DNA from: Actinomycetota bacterium
Lineage (GTDB): Bacteria; Actinomycetota; Actinomycetes; S36-B12
Direction: 5' to 3'
Assembly (NCBI GenBank): GCA_016870425.1
Contig: VGBQ01000002.1
Coordinates: forward strand, 1-35,502
DNA: 35,502 bases
Both the position numbers and the translations under genes were made by a program. The notes beneath the pieces were generated by a model. The model was not told where the DNA came from, made no database searches, and saw nothing but the letters and a program-made list of their open reading frames with translations. This document shows positions 16,778 through 24,070 of this stretch, in pieces; position 1 is the first letter of the stretch, and each line of letters starts with the position of its first letter.

Positions 16778-17047
16778 CACCCCCGTGCCTGCACGGTGCC
16801 GGGCGTCGTACGCCGTCCTATAACCGGACAGGCAGGGGAATCTTGACCGGTCATGTGACCAAGGGAACAGGCGACGCGTCGATCCGTTATGCCGTTTCGC
16901 CTTGTGGGACGCCCCCCCGTCTGCGACCCTTAACTACCGGGCGCATTCCGGTCGCGTTGCCTCGCTCGCCCCCTAGCCTCACGGCTACGCCTCTTGGGAG
17001 CGTGCGTGAACGTCGTCACAAGCACGGGGACTCGGTGAGGAGGAAGC
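16778..17047 (+). promoter_or_regulatory. whiB1 upstream region with candidate promoters and hairpins
   Basis: This 270-nt gap holds no gene. Just after the kinase stop there are two GC hairpins without a T-run: GCACCCCCGTGCCTGCACGG, and GGCGT-CGT-ACGCC. Further on are a perfect inverted repeat GGTCA-TG-TGACC (16848-16859), an ECF-like pair GGAAC (16864-16868) and GTT (16886-16888) with N17, and the -10-like TAGCCT at 16974-16979. The leader ends in GAGGAGGAAG, a strong RBS for whiB1. A long, site-rich upstream region stands out in a window where many genes have almost none. Confidence 0.5.
16974..16979 (+). promoter_or_regulatory. -10-like hexamer of whiB1
   Basis: TAGCCT predicts a start of transcription near 16986 and an untranslated leader of about 60 nt with a good RBS. 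No -35 match was seen. Confidence 0.4.
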
Positions 17048-17302
17048 ATGGATTGGCGCCACGATGCTGCCTGCCGCGATGTGGATCCCGAGCTCTTCTT
17101 CCCCATCGGCAACACCGGTCCAGCCCTCCTGCAGATCGAGGAGGCCAAGGCCGTGTGCCGTCGCTGCGACGTCGTTGACGAATGCTTGCAGTGGGCTCTC
17201 GAGACCGGCCAGGACGCCGGGGTCTGGGGAGGCCTGAGCGAGGACGAGCGCCGCGCACTCAAGCGACGCAACGCCCGCCTGCGTGCGCGCAGCACCGCCT
17301 GA
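17048..17302 (+). CDS. whiB1: WhiB-family Fe-S transcriptional regulator, WhiB1 type
   Basis: An 84-residue Wbl protein that binds a nitric-oxide-sensitive 4Fe-4S cluster and works with the primary sigma factor. The four cluster cysteines are C9, C37, C40 and C46 (C-x27-C-x2-C-x5-C). The GVWGG turn is at 58-62, followed by a basic DNA-binding tail (RRALKRRNARLRARS). The start MDWRHDAACRDVDPELFFP and the gene order (pdtaS convergent next door) match WhiB1 of mycobacteria and WblE of Streptomyces. ATG is preceded by GAGGAGGAAGC. Confidence 0.96.
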   Translation: MDWRHDAACRDVDPELFFPIGNTGPALLQIEEAKAVCRRCDVVDECLQWALETGQDAGVWGGLSEDERRALKRRNARLRARSTA

Positions 17303-17309
17303 CGCCTTC

Positions 17310-18734
17310 CTAGGAGCCGGGCGCAACGGGCACATCGGGCACGGCCATCCGCGCGGAGCACCCCCCGTCAACCGACGCCGACAGCGCGAACGTGCCGCGC
17401 AGGTCCTGCTCGATCAGAGACCGCACGATCTGGAGTCCAAGTCCTTCGGTCATGGGCTCGGGCAGTCCGCGACCGTCGTCGCGCAACTCTACCTCGATGG
17501 CATCCCCCGATCGCGAGGGCGTGACGATGATCGTCGTGGCGTGCGCATGCTCAACGGCGTTGTGGAGGAGTTCGGACACCGCCATGGCGAGCGGGCTGGC
17601 GACGTCGGTGGCGATCACGCCGACAGATCCCTCCCGATTGATGCGGACGTCCGGTGCATAGGCGGCGGCAAGGTCGCGCTCCACGACGATGATCCGGTCC
17701 ATCACCGCATCGAAGTCCACGCGATCCCCCGGCTCCTGGGCGAGCACCTCGTGAATCGCGGCGATGGCGGCCACGCGCCGACCCGCCTCGGCCAGCGCCT
17801 CCCGCGCCTCGTCAGCCGTGACCCGGCGCGATTGCAGCCGCAGCAGGGCGCCCACTGTCTGGAGGTTGTTCTTCACGCGATGATGCACTTCCCGCAGGGA
17901 GGCGTCCTTGCTCAACAGCGCCCGCTCGCGCCGACGCAGGTCCGTGATGTCGCGGATGAGCACGATGGCTCCCTCGGATCGGCCGCCCGGATCCAAGGGC
18001 AGGGAGCGCAGCGTCACGCACGCCGATGGGTTCTCGACCTCAGCATCCGCGGCGATCCGACCCGCGGCAGCCAGCGCGAGCCCCTCATCGACCGGGCCGG
18101 GGCGGTGCCACAGGCGCGTGACGACCATCGACAGGTCGGCGTCCTCCAGCGTCCTCGCCAGTCCCAGACGACGGAAGGCCGACACGGCATTGGGACTCGC
18201 GAACACCACCCTGCCCTGCGCATCCACGCGCATAAGCCCATCGCCCACGCGCGGCGGAGATGCACCCGACGACCAGTCAGCATCACGGGGTGGGAATCCT
18301 CCCTCACTTGCCATGACGAGCAGCATCTCGGCGAGCTCCCGATAGACCTCCTCGAGTCGCCCTGATCGCCGGGTCGCGGTGTGGCGGTCGATGACACCCA
18401 CGACCCGGTCGCCCACATGCACGGGCACAGCCTCGCCGCCGTCCGGATCCGACACGATGCGTCCCGACGCCGCCGCTCGATCGAGCCCCCGATGGCGTCC
18501 GCGAGGCACGAAGGTGCCGACGATGTCCTCCACGACGGCCGTAGGCGCGGTCGACGGGCGCACGAGCGCGGCAGCAACCCAACCCCCGGCGTTCCAGGTC
18601 GGCAACCACAGCACCAGGTCGCTCATCGCGAGGTCCGCCACCAGCGCCCAGACCCCTATGAGGGCCTGCAGGTGCTCGACCTCGGCCGGCGCGAGGTCGG
18701 TGCGCTCGTCCGCGAGACGGTCAAGACTCCCCAT
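17310..18734 (-). CDS. pdtaS: PdtaS-type sensor histidine kinase
   Basis: A 474-residue soluble histidine kinase. It has an N-terminal GAF-like domain (about 20-140) beginning LAPAEVEHLQALIGVWALVAD, and a PAS domain (about 160-265). The HisKA_2 dimerisation/phosphoacceptor motif is SLREVHHRVKNNLQTV, with the acceptor His at 284/285. A HATPase_c domain follows, with ELLHNAVEHA (N box) and DDGRGLP (G1). This is the PdtaS family, whose partner PdtaR is an ANTAR antiterminator; no pdtaR lies in the window, as is normal. The start was placed at ATG 18734 because the sequence upstream (to 19088) is unrelated and TAGCCT lies 8 nt before this ATG. It is convergent with whiB1, as in M. tuberculosis. 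Confidence 0.95.
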   Translation of the reverse strand: MGSLDRLADERTDLAPAEVEHLQALIGVWALVADLAMSDLVLWLPTWNAGGWVAAALVRPSTAPTAVVEDIVGTFVPRGRHRGLDRAAASGRIVSDPDGGEAVPVHVGDRVVGVIDRHTATRRSGRLEEVYRELAEMLLVMASEGGFPPRDADWSSGASPPRVGDGLMRVDAQGRVVFASPNAVSAFRRLGLARTLEDADLSMVVTRLWHRPGPVDEGLALAAAGRIAADAEVENPSACVTLRSLPLDPGGRSEGAIVLIRDITDLRRRERALLSKDASLREVHHRVKNNLQTVGALLRLQSRRVTADEAREALAEAGRRVAAIAAIHEVLAQEPGDRVDFDAVMDRIIVVERDLAAAYAPDVRINREGSVGVIATDVASPLAMAVSELLHNAVEHAHATTIIVTPSRSGDAIEVELRDDGRGLPEPMTEGLGLQIVRSLIEQDLRGTFALSASVDGGCSARMAVPDVPVAPGS

Positions 18735-18742
18735 GCTCGCGC

Positions 18743-18748
18743 AGGCTA
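18743..18748 (-). promoter_or_regulatory. -10-like hexamer of pdtaS
   Basis: TAGCCT on the minus strand, 8 nt before ATG 18734, so the leader is absent or very short. Confidence 0.45.
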
Positions 18749-18789
18749 GGCCGTCGCCCGGGGCCTGCGACGACCGGGATGCCGACCGG

Positions 18790-18795
18790 TAGCCT
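18790..18795 (+). promoter_or_regulatory. -10-like hexamer of the 28-residue ORF and ThDP enzyme operon
   Basis: TAGCCT lies 21 nt before GTG 18817, which leaves a short leader containing the RBS AAGGGAG (18806-18812). Confidence 0.45.
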
Positions 18796-18816
18796 GCCGG
18801 GATCGAAGGGAGTCCC

Positions 18817-18903
18817 GTGCAGAACAAGACGCTCATCACCGTCACTGCCATCGTCGCGCTCGTCGCCCTCGGCGTCAGCATCCTCGCGCTCGCGATCCTG
18901 TGA
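18817..18903 (+). CDS. 28-residue single-pass membrane mini-protein
   Basis: GTG to TGA, 28 codons. The product starts MQNKTLITVTAIVALVALG and is a single hydrophobic helix from about residue 6 to the last residue, with a short positively charged N terminus. It has a well-placed RBS (AAGGGAG, 4 nt spacing), its own -10-like hexamer, and a 4-nt GTGA overlap with the following ThDP enzyme. This looks like a real translated ORF and not chance. I recognise no family. It could be a membrane tether or regulator of the downstream enzyme, or a leader that only secures coupled translation. Confidence 0.65.
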   Translation: MQNKTLITVTAIVALVALGVSILALAIL

Positions 18904-20552
18904 CCGGCTCCCCCGAGCCCCAGCACGGCGGACGCCAGGCCATCGAGGCTGCTCGTCGGCACGGCGCCGAGCACCTCTTCACCCTGTCCGGCGCCCACAT
19001 CTTCCCGCTCTACGACGCGGCCGTCGGCGGCGCAGGCACCGTCGAGTCGGGCGCGCCCGGACCACTGCGCATCATCGACGTGCGCCACGAGCAGACAGCG
19101 GTGTTTGCCGCCGAGGCAATGGGCAAGCTCACCCGCACTCCCGGCTTCGCCGCCGTCACGGCCGGACCCGGCGTCACCAACGCCATCAGTGCCGTGACCG
19201 GCGCCTGGGTCAACGGGTCACCCCTGGTCCTCATCGGTGGACGCGCCCCGGACGGTCGCTGGGGTGCCGGGGCTCTCCAGGAGATCGATCATCCGCCACT
19301 GCTCGCACCGGTGACGAAGTCCGCTGTCACGGTGCACGACCCCTCGGCCGTCGGCGTGGCCGTCGATGCGGCGTTCCGCCTCGCCGCCGCACCCCATCGC
19401 GGCCCGGCCTTCGTCGATGTCCCCATGGACGTGCTCTTCACCCCGGCGGTGCCCGAGGCTCATGCATCGTCAGGTGTGCAGGGCCAGTTGGAGGGCGATC
19501 TCGAGCACATCGCGGCGCTGTTGCGCGCCGCACAGCGGCCTGTGCTCGTGCTGGGCAGCGATGTCTGGGCTGACGGCGCCGACACCGCCGCACGGGCTTT
19601 CGCCGACGCCACGGGCATCCCGGTCATCGCCAACGGCATGGCGCGCGGCATCCTGCCGCCCGATCATCCGCTCCTGGTCACCCGCGCCCGGGGGGCGGCC
19701 TTTGCTGGCAGTGATCTGGTCATGGTGGTCGGGACTCCCCTGGACTTCCGGCTGGGCTACGGCGCCTTCGGCGACCCGCCCGCCCCTGTCATCCACGTCG
19801 CGGACTCCCCCGGCCAGATCGCTCGCCATCGCGATCTCGCCGCGAGCGCCGCCGGAGACCTCACCGGCTTCTTCCTCCGCCTCGCGGAGGACATCGACAC
19901 TCCACTGCCCATCGACGAGTGGGCCGGCAGCCTGCGCGATCGCGCGGAAGCCGCCATCGCCGCAGACGCCCCTGACCTGGCGAGTGCCTCCGATCCGATC
20001 CACCCGGCGCGCGTCTACGGCGAGCTCCTTCCACGGCTCGCGGAGGATGCCGTCGTCATCGGTGACGGGGGCGACTTCGTCTCTTTCGCGGGTCGGTACG
20101 TCGAACCGCGGCGCCCCGGGCACTGGCTGGATCCGGGGCCCTACGGCTGCCTCGGCACGGGTCCGGGCTACGCGATGGCGGCGCGACTCGCACACCCGTC
20201 ATCGCAGGTTGTGCTCCTGCTCGGCGACGGCGCGGCCGGCTTCTCGCTGATGGACGTCGACTCGCTCGTGCGCCACGATCTGCCTGCGGTGATCGTCATC
20301 GGCAACAACGCCGGGTGGAATCTCGAGCGCCACCCCATGCGCTTCCTCTACGGATACGACGTTGCCGCCGATCTGCGACCGACGGCGTACGACGATGTCG
20401 TGAACGCGCTCGGCGGTGCCGGGGAGACGGTGACGCAACCGGGCGACATCGGACCTGCGCTGGATCGCGCCTTCGCTGCCGGTGTGCCCTACGTGGTCAA
20501 CGTCATGACCGATCCCGACGTGGCCTATCCGCGGTCGACCACCGGCGTGTGA
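18900..20552 (+). CDS. Thiamine-diphosphate enzyme, acetolactate synthase large-subunit-like (IlvG type)
   Basis: A 550-residue ThDP-dependent enzyme with the three-domain layout of acetolactate synthase and 2-hydroxyacyl-CoA lyase. The catalytic Glu is E64 in DVRHEQTAVFAAEAMG. The central domain is about 185-340. The ThDP/Mg motif runs from GDG (442-444) to NN (469-470). Length and N-terminal sequence resemble M. tuberculosis IlvG, whose true reaction is unclear; there is no regulatory subunit gene nearby, and biosynthetic ilvB is normally followed by ilvN and ilvC. Oxalyl-CoA decarboxylase or acyloin-forming lyase activities remain possible. GTG 18900 overlaps the 28-residue ORF stop by 4 nt. 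Confidence 0.85.
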   Translation: MTGSPEPQHGGRQAIEAARRHGAEHLFTLSGAHIFPLYDAAVGGAGTVESGAPGPLRIIDVRHEQTAVFAAEAMGKLTRTPGFAAVTAGPGVTNAISAVTGAWVNGSPLVLIGGRAPDGRWGAGALQEIDHPPLLAPVTKSAVTVHDPSAVGVAVDAAFRLAAAPHRGPAFVDVPMDVLFTPAVPEAHASSGVQGQLEGDLEHIAALLRAAQRPVLVLGSDVWADGADTAARAFADATGIPVIANGMARGILPPDHPLLVTRARGAAFAGSDLVMVVGTPLDFRLGYGAFGDPPAPVIHVADSPGQIARHRDLAASAAGDLTGFFLRLAEDIDTPLPIDEWAGSLRDRAEAAIAADAPDLASASDPIHPARVYGELLPRLAEDAVVIGDGGDFVSFAGRYVEPRRPGHWLDPGPYGCLGTGPGYAMAARLAHPSSQVVLLLGDGAAGFSLMDVDSLVRHDLPAVIVIGNNAGWNLERHPMRFLYGYDVAADLRPTAYDDVVNALGGAGETVTQPGDIGPALDRAFAAGVPYVVNVMTDPDVAYPRSTTGV

Positions 20553-20555
20553 CGG

Positions 20556-21311
20556 CTAGGCGCAGAGTCGGCGGATGATGGGCTCGGCGTCCTGCGCCGA
20601 CCCTGACCACCCGCGCGGGCGGAGCTCGATGTGCAGGTGCACGGCACCCGGTGAACCGGTGTCGCCCATCGTGCCGATGAGCTGGCCCGCCTTCACGCGG
20701 TCGCCCTCGGAGAAGTAGATCTTGTCGAAGTGGCCGTAGAACCACATCGAGCCCTTGCCGTCGGTGATGTCGAGAATGAGGGCGCCGTTGCCCTGGTAGC
20801 CGCTGCGCGTGACGCGGCCGGAGTCGACGGCGTAGATCGGCGTGCCGCGCGTGCCGAGGAGGTCGAATCCCATGTGGTTGCGACCGGCGCCCATGCCGTC
20901 GCCGTAGGTGAAGTCCACCGCCGGGCAGTAGCGCCCGTCGACCTGCTTGTCGCCGAAGCTCTCGTCCGCCCGGGCCGCTTCGCGCGCGACGCCCCTGCCG
21001 AGAACCGCCCAGGTCTCTGCACCGACCACGCCCGTGGGCTCAAGACCGCTCGCGACCTGGAGCCGCTCAACCGCAATCCGTGTCACCGGACCGAAGTAGC
21101 CGGTCACGGGCCTGACCTCCAGCGCCCGCTGCAGGACCTTGACCGCCTCGCCGGTGCTCCCCGTGCCCAGTTCGGGGGCCTCCGCCGCGAATGCCGGCGT
21201 ACGGGGCGACGCAGGCGCAGCCTGGCTGGCCACCGGGACGAGAGCGAGGGTGGTGACAGCGACCACGAGCGTGGCCGCGAGGGCGAGCGATTGACGCAGG
21301 CCTGCGGTCAT
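20556..21311 (-). CDS. Secreted M23 peptidase with peptidoglycan-binding domain
   Basis: A 251-residue exported cell-wall endopeptidase. It has a Sec signal peptide (hydrophobic 7-27, cleavage near SQA-AP at 31-32). A PG_binding_1 domain follows at about 50-108 (GSTGEAVKVLQRALEV...TGVVGAETWAVLG). The LytM/M23 domain has NHMGFD (zinc His and Asp) and HLHIELRP (H-x-H), so all zinc and catalytic residues are present. ATG 21311 has RBS GGAGGA at a good distance. A c-di-AMP riboswitch in the leader links it to cell-wall and osmotic control, as known for rpf, NlpC/P60 and M23 genes of actinobacteria. It is convergent with the ThDP enzyme, 3 nt apart. Confidence 0.95.
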   Translation of the reverse strand: MTAGLRQSLALAATLVVAVTTLALVPVASQAAPASPRTPAFAAEAPELGTGSTGEAVKVLQRALEVRPVTGYFGPVTRIAVERLQVASGLEPTGVVGAETWAVLGRGVAREAARADESFGDKQVDGRYCPAVDFTYGDGMGAGRNHMGFDLLGTRGTPIYAVDSGRVTRSGYQGNGALILDITDGKGSMWFYGHFDKIYFSEGDRVKAGQLIGTMGDTGSPGAVHLHIELRPRGWSGSAQDAEPIIRRLCA

Positions 21312-21324
21312 CAGTCCTCCGTCG

Positions 21325-21490
21325 CCTGCGGGGTCAGCTGTCGGGTTCGGCAGGACTCATGCGCCCGCCGGCGGGAGGTGCCTCCCGCTTCACCCCAAGA
21401 TCCGCCGGTGTCGCTGGCGGATCGTGCCGGTGACTGATGACACCGGCGGTGGGTCCCCCGCTCCTGCCCGCGGTGGTGCGCCCAGGGCGG
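21325..21490 (-). promoter_or_regulatory. c-di-AMP riboswitch (ydaO-yuaA class) in the M23 peptidase leader
   Basis: Read on the minus strand, the leader has the conserved blocks in order: GCGGGGGACCCACC (about 21464-21449), a variable hairpin with GCCGGTG and CACCGGC arms, then CTTGGGGTGAAGCGGGAGGC (21400-21381), a CCTCCCGC/GCGGG stem region, and finally GCCGAACCCGACAGCTGACC (21351-21332) followed by CCGCAGGCG. These are the hallmark junction sequences of actinobacterial ydaO riboswitches. It lies directly before the M23 RBS. In this class ligand binding normally turns expression off. The outer limits are approximate. A CAGGCT hexamer at 21518-21523 could be the -10. Confidence 0.9.
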
Positions 21491-21758
21491 GCAGGACTCG
21501 GCGTGCCCGGGGCGGTCAGCCTGGTGGTCGACCCCAGAAAGGTAACAGAAGGGTCACGAAGGCGCCTCCCCGACGGCCCGGCGAATCACCTGGAAGCGTT
21601 CTGCGGTCGAGAAGTGCCGCCCGGTGACACATCTAGACCACAGAAGGCCCAGGCTCCCCTGCTCACCCGATGACCACGCGGTGCCCGCCGAGCCCCCGGT
21701 CAATGCCCGAGCCTGGGGGACGGGTCCCTGCCGGGACACCGATCACGGGAGGGACCCC
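21491..21758. other. Gene-free spacer between M23 leader and P-type ATPase remnant
   Basis: No supported gene. It contains the putative M23 promoter at its left end and a 9-bp inverted repeat CCCAGGCTC (21648-21656) and GAGCCTGGG (21709-21717), separated by 52 nt. At the right end GGGAGGG precedes the ATG of the ATPase remnant. Nothing in the three forward frames resembles the missing ATPase N-terminal part. Confidence 0.5.
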
Positions 21759-22597
21759 ATGGCGGTGGTCACCGGACTGACCTCGGCCCGGGCCGCCGAC
21801 ACCTTGCGCGAGGTCGACATCGGGATCGCGATGGGCCAGTCAGGCATCGACGTCGCCCGCGAGGCCGCTGATCTCGTCCTGCTCGACGATCACTTCGACT
21901 CCATCGTGGCCGGCATCGCCCAGGGGCGGGCCGCGTATGTGAACATTCGCCGCTTCCTCACCTATCACCTGACGGATAACGTCGCCGAGCTCGCGCCCTT
22001 CGTCGTCTGGGCCCTCTCCGGCGGCCAGATTCCCTGGCGCTCGGAGTGCTCCAGGTGCTGGCGATCGATATCGGCACGGACACGTTCGCCGCCGCAGCCC
22101 TGGGCGAGGAGCCGCCCGCGCGCGACGTGCTGTCACGCCCGCCCGTCTCCGGGGCACTGCTCAATCGGACGGTGCTGCTGCGTGCCTTCGGGATCATCGG
22201 ACCGGCGATCGCCCTGGCCAGCATGGGCGCGTTCTTCGCGACCTACCTGGTCGCGGGCTGGCGAGTCGGTGATGCCTTCCCCGTCGGCCAGGTGGCGCTC
22301 ATGGCGTCGGGGGCGGCGTTCGCGACGGTCGTGCTCGGCCAGACGGCCAACGCCTTCGCCTGCCGCAGCAGCACGCGCTGGCCCGGTGCTCTCGGCTGGA
22401 CCACCAATCGCCTGCTCATCCCCGCGGTCATCGCCGACCTCGTCATCGCGGGCCTGATGCTGGGCGTGCCGTTCCTGGCCCAGGCCCTGACCCAGGCACC
22501 TCCCGGATGGGCGGGCTGGCCGATCGCCTTGGGCACCATGGTGATCGTGCTCGCGCTCGACGCGGCGTACAAGGCCGTGCGGCACAGCTTGAGATGA
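21759..22597 (+). pseudogene. P-type cation ATPase, C-terminal remnant with a -1 frameshift
   Basis: The translated remnant matches the end of a PacL-like (type II) P-type ATPase. The segment TLREVDIGIAMGQSGIDVAREAADLVLLDDHFDSIV and RRFLTYHLTDNVAELAPF are the hinge after the P domain and TM5. The frame then breaks at CCC (22032-22034): adding one C restores IPLALGVLQVLAIDIGTDT, which continues to the natural C terminus (TM6-TM10) at 22597. The first part reads MAVVTGLTSARAADTL where GDGVNDAPAL is expected, so the Mg-binding motif is lost. The actuator domain, the DKTGT phosphorylation site and the nucleotide domain are absent. It cannot pump ions. A GGGAGGG/ATG start at 21759 survives. The gene is convergent, with a 1-nt gap, with the thioesterase/GNAT gene. 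Confidence 0.88.
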
Positions 22598-22598
22598 A

Positions 22599-23450
22599 TC
22601 AGGACAAGGAAGGAGAGCGGACGAAGACCCTGAGTCGCACCCCGGGGACTGGCTCGTGGTCCCGACTCGTGATGGGCATGAAGCCGTGAGCGAGATAGAG
22701 AGCAGCCGCGGGCTCGTTGCCCTCGATGACACTGCATACGAGCGACTGACCTTCCGCACGCGAGATGACCGCCTCGAGCAACGCCTGGGCGACACCCTGA
22801 CGCCACACGCGAGGCGCGACGGCCATGAAGCGGAACTCCACCTCGCCGGGCTGCGCGGCCTCAGCCAGGGGGACCCCGGCGGGGGCGATCGCGACCGTGC
22901 CCACGAGCTCGCCGTGGCGCACGGCGACGAGGATCTCCGCATGCGCCGCGTGCCCGGGCGCATCTCTCAGCACGGCGGCATATCCGACCTCCTCGGTCGC
23001 CATCCCGTAGCCCGCGACGTAGGCCTCCACGCGGAGCTCGCCCACCGCGGGGAGTTCCTCCGGCAGCGCCTCACGGATGATCAGCGGCGGGATGGTGCGC
23101 GCGAGAAAGGGCTCGCGGCGTACGACAACCCGCGTGACCTGGCCCTGAGCGATGAGCACCGGGCCCTGCCCCGTGTCGTGGTGGGCGGTCACGGCGAAGC
23201 GCAGGAGACGGCCATCGCGGTGCACGACCTCGGCTTCCGCGTCCACTCGCGCACCAATCGGGGTAGCGATCAGGTGCTCGACGTCGACGCGCGTACCGAC
23301 GCTGGTCTCATCCGGGCCGAGGGCAGGGCATGCGTCTACGGTGGCTGCCTCGAGCCATGCGATGAGTCGCGGTGTGGCTAACACGGGTACGTCGCCGCTG
23401 CCGAGCGCGGTGGCGACGTCGAGCGATGTGACGACGTGGGACAGGGGCAT
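22599..23450 (-). CDS. FlK-like hotdog thioesterase fused to GNAT acetyltransferase
   Basis: A 283-residue two-domain protein. Residues 1-118 are a hotdog thioesterase of the fluoroacetyl-CoA thioesterase (FlK) type: T26, E34 and H59 have nearly the spacing of the FlK triad (T42, E50, H76), and EAEVVHRDGRLLRFAVTAHHD is the usual strand pair. Residues 123-283 are a GNAT domain (LIIREALPEELPAVGELRVEAY...FMAVAPRVWRQGVAQALLEAVI, then VIEGNEPAAALYLAHGF). Both domains handle acyl-CoA, but a joint reaction is not known to me. The start is ATG 23450, sharing one base with the biotin carrier stop (TGATG). It is the last gene of the sigH unit. The longer frame to 23957 is a shadow of three other genes. 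Confidence 0.85.
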   Translation of the reverse strand: MPLSHVVTSLDVATALGSGDVPVLATPRLIAWLEAATVDACPALGPDETSVGTRVDVEHLIATPIGARVDAEAEVVHRDGRLLRFAVTAHHDTGQGPVLIAQGQVTRVVVRREPFLARTIPPLIIREALPEELPAVGELRVEAYVAGYGMATEEVGYAAVLRDAPGHAAHAEILVAVRHGELVGTVAIAPAGVPLAEAAQPGEVEFRFMAVAPRVWRQGVAQALLEAVISRAEGQSLVCSVIEGNEPAAALYLAHGFMPITSRDHEPVPGVRLRVFVRSPSLS

Positions 23451-23677
23451 CAGGCGGTCGTGAGGGAGAGCGTGACGAGGAGGTCGCCCTCGTGCACGAC
23501 ATCGCCGGGCGTCACCGGGATCTCGATGACGACGCCCGCCCACTCGACGATCACCGGGATCTCCATCTTCATGGACTCGAGGAGCAGCACGGTGTCGCCG
23601 ACCGCGACGCTGCTGCCTGGTTCGACCAGGACTGAGTGCACCTGGGCGACCATCTCGGCGCGGATCTCCGCGGCCAT
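23450..23677 (-). CDS. Single-domain biotin carrier protein (TB7.3 type)
   Basis: A 75-residue biotinyl domain. The attachment motif is ESMKMEIPV with the target Lys at residue 37. A mirrored beta-hairpin half follows (VTPGDVVHEGDLLVTLS). The size and neighbourhood match M. tuberculosis TB7.3 (Rv3221c), a free-standing carrier near pdtaS and sigH. The carboxylase it serves is not in the window; a lipoylated form is unlikely given the MKM motif. ATG lies 3 nt after the bL37 stop, with no clear RBS, so translation is probably coupled. Confidence 0.95.
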   Translation of the reverse strand: MAAEIRAEMVAQVHSVLVEPGSSVAVGDTVLLLESMKMEIPVIVEWAGVVIEIPVTPGDVVHEGDLLVTLSLTTA

Positions 23678-23680
23678 GGC

Positions 23681-23755
23681 CTAGGAGTTGGGGCGCTTGC
23701 CGTGGTTGGCGCCGCTCTTCTTGCGAGCCTTCTTCTTGCGGCCACGCTTGCTCAT
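23681..23755 (-). CDS. 50S ribosomal protein bL37
   Basis: A 24-residue, very basic protein starting MSKRGRKKK and ending ANHGKRPNS, which is nearly the mycobacterial bL37 found in ribosome structures (recalled). RBS GGGAG lies 6 nt before the ATG. It is the shortest gene here and is missed by length cut-offs. It sits inside the sigH operon, 48 nt after rshA and 3 nt before the biotin carrier. Confidence 0.93.
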   Translation of the reverse strand: MSKRGRKKKARKKSGANHGKRPNS

Positions 23756-23803
23756 GATGACTCCCGTGCTGTCGAGGGAGCCACATCGTGGCACATCCGG
23801 GGG

Positions 23804-24070
23804 CTACGACTGACGGCGGTACGTGATCCGCACCTCGGAGATGCGCGCCACGATCCGCACGCGCAAGGCCTCGGGGGCTCGCTCCTCGCAGCAGGTCCGA
23901 TGCACCAGAGACTTGACCACCTGCTCGAGGCGGTACTGCTCCGCGCAGTCCGGGCACTCCTGCAGGTGCCCGGCGATGGCCACGGCGGACGCTGCATCGA
24001 GCTCGGAGTCGAGATAGTCATAGACGCGCGCCAGCGCGTCACCGCAGGTGCAGGGAGAGCAGTCGCTCAT
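23804..24070 (-). CDS. rshA: Thiol-sensing zinc anti-sigma factor (RshA/RsrA)
   Basis: An 88-residue ZAS anti-sigma factor that binds SigH and releases it on disulfide stress. The zinc motif H-x3-C-x2-C is HLQECPDC (H35, C39, C42). Cys9 lies 26 residues before H35, the same distance as C11 to H37 in RsrA, so it is the probable redox partner. A CC pair occurs at 60-61. Start ATG overlaps the sigH stop by 4 nt (ATGA), giving a one-to-one supply of sigma and anti-sigma. Stop TAG. Confidence 0.95.
   Translation of the reverse strand: MSDCSPCTCGDALARVYDYLDSELDAASAVAIAGHLQECPDCAEQYRLEQVVKSLVHRTCCEERAPEALRVRIVARISEVRITYRRQS

Noticed and set aside
18735..19088. Longer N terminus of the PdtaS kinase
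   Set aside because: It lies antisense to the ThDP enzyme and mini-ORF; a promoter-like hexamer sits 8 nt before the shorter ATG.
21542..21557. GTAAC-N6-GTCAC near-palindrome upstream of the M23 leader as a Crp site
   Set aside because: The half-site spacing does not fit TGTGA-N6-TCACA, and one base breaks the symmetry; support is too weak.
21554..21739. 61-codon minus-strand frame in the M23/ATPase spacer
   Set aside because: No RBS, no recognisable product, and it crosses the inverted repeat; nothing separates it from chance.
22030..22046. Programmed ribosomal frameshift in the P-type ATPase
   Set aside because: There is no slippery heptamer or stimulatory hairpin that I can recognise, and the upstream catalytic domains are missing, so decay or a read error is more likely.
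23450..23957. N-terminal extension of the thioesterase/GNAT frame
   Set aside because: It runs through the biotin carrier, bL37 and rshA genes in another frame and is low-complexity Arg/Gly/Pro; the TGATG start at 23450 is better.
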